DNA of 64,000 bases from Nitrospira sp. (GTDB taxonomy: Bacteria > Nitrospirota > Nitrospiria > Nitrospirales > Nitrospiraceae): assembly GCA_009594865.1 (NCBI GenBank), contig VOPT01000018.1, forward strand, positions 1 through 64,000. Reading direction: 5' to 3'. The translations under genes and the position numbers were made by a program. Positions 63,608-64,000 of the stretch are shown one piece after another; the stretch's first letter is position 1; each line of letters starts with the position of its first letter. The notes below the pieces were generated by a model, which worked only from the letters and a program-made list of their open reading frames with translations, was not told where the DNA came from and did no database searches.

Positions 63608-64000
63608 TCAAATCAAGCTGACCTTCTGAATCCCTTCGGCTTGTTTGGCCGCGAAATACGCCAGTTTATTGAGCGCATTCAGATAGGCCCTGGCAGCCGC
63701 GGTGATGATATCCGTATCCGCGCCATGACCGGAGACGGTGCGGCCATCTTCTTCGAGCCGCACCGAGACTTCTCCTTGCGCGTCCGTCCCGCCGGTAATG
63801 GCATTCACCCCGAACATCAGCAACTTGCTCTTGGTTTGCGTCATGGCAGCAATCGTCCGGTAGACCGCATCCACCGGGCCATCACCCGTGCCACTATGCG
63901 ACACCACCTTTCCGTCAATCTCCAGTTCGACCGTGGCTTTCGGCGTCTTATTGGTTCCACTTTCGACCTGAAACGACTTCAGGACCACCCGTTCGGACAT
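63608..64000 (-). CDS. leuA: 2-isopropylmalate synthase, C-terminal part (truncated by window edge)
   Basis: The 130 visible residues form the C-terminal LeuA allosteric dimer domain: FQVESGTNKTPKATVELEIDGKVVSHSGTGDGPVDAVYRTIAAM, GVNAITGGTDAQGEVSVRLEEDG and a final HGADTDIITAAARAYLNALNKL. The catalytic HMGL-like barrel lies beyond position 64000. The domain occurs in LeuA and in citramalate synthase CimA; position beside leuB and the cupin gene favours LeuA. The Met at the window edge is internal, not the start. It probably heads the operon leuA-cupin-leuB-NHL-asd. Confidence 0.85.
   Translation of the reverse strand: MSERVVLKSFQVESGTNKTPKATVELEIDGKVVSHSGTGDGPVDAVYRTIAAMTQTKSKLLMFGVNAITGGTDAQGEVSVRLEEDGRTVSGHGADTDIITAAARAYLNALNKLAYFAAKQAEGIQKVSLI

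Overview
This is a GC-rich bacterial chromosome window with a Gram-negative envelope: outer-membrane porin, ExbB/ExbD/TonB, lipoproteins and a Wzm/Wzt exporter. The gene set fits a chemolithotrophic Nitrospirota, most likely Nitrospira-like: ThiC with a sulfide-type Thi4, many sensor kinases and LuxR regulators, paired bacterioferritins, and a palindromic dispersed repeat that I recall from Nitrospira genomes. The taxon is an inference; no rRNA or nxr/amo gene is present. I see no tRNA, rRNA, transposase, integrase or CRISPR array, so this looks like stable chromosome rather than a mobile island.

Layout. (1) 1-5284: a TPP riboswitch with attenuator controls thiC-thi4, followed by a small palindromic repeat, a TPR protein, a degenerate receiver protein and ygfZ. 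(2) 5291-15148: small unknown genes, then a minus-strand signalling block. A 1341-aa hybrid kinase and an NtrC-type sigma54 activator lie upstream of two copies of a module made of an unknown 81-aa protein plus a stand-alone LuxR HTH protein. Both modules are preceded by an almost identical -24/-12-like sequence. (3) 15430-22659: a glycan synthesis and export cluster (Wzt, Wzm, DUF5672-type protein, polysaccharide deacetylase, two GT2 enzymes, Gfo/Idh/MocA oxidoreductase). (4) 22878-30841: a NarL-type two-component pair, EamA transporter, O-methyltransferase, M32 carboxypeptidase, a further LuxR response regulator, and small unknowns. (5) 31010-44833: an iron island. It holds Fur, FbpABC-type Fe(III) import, ExbB/ExbD/TonB, ApbE, a promoter with a Fur box over its -10, then a zinc-ribbon protein, porin, lipoprotein, FMN-binding protein and 4-TM His-rich membrane protein, an HD-GYP protein, an AraC regulator and a pair of complementary bacterioferritins. 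(6) 45138-57319: housekeeping genes topA, dprA, rng, rodA, mrdA, mreD, mreC, mreB, an RDD protein and a PpiD/SurA-N-like protein. (7) 57312-64000: a minus-strand biosynthetic string of leuA (partial), cupin, leuB, NHL-repeat protein, asd, DUF2905, spoIID and queA.

The two most interesting systems are the duplicated 81-aa/LuxR modules, possibly under sigma54 control by the adjacent NtrC-type activator, and the Fur-box-controlled porin/lipoprotein/flavoprotein/membrane-protein set facing apbE. The latter could be an extracytoplasmic flavin-dependent electron-transfer or iron-reduction path feeding the Fbp importer and bacterioferritin store.
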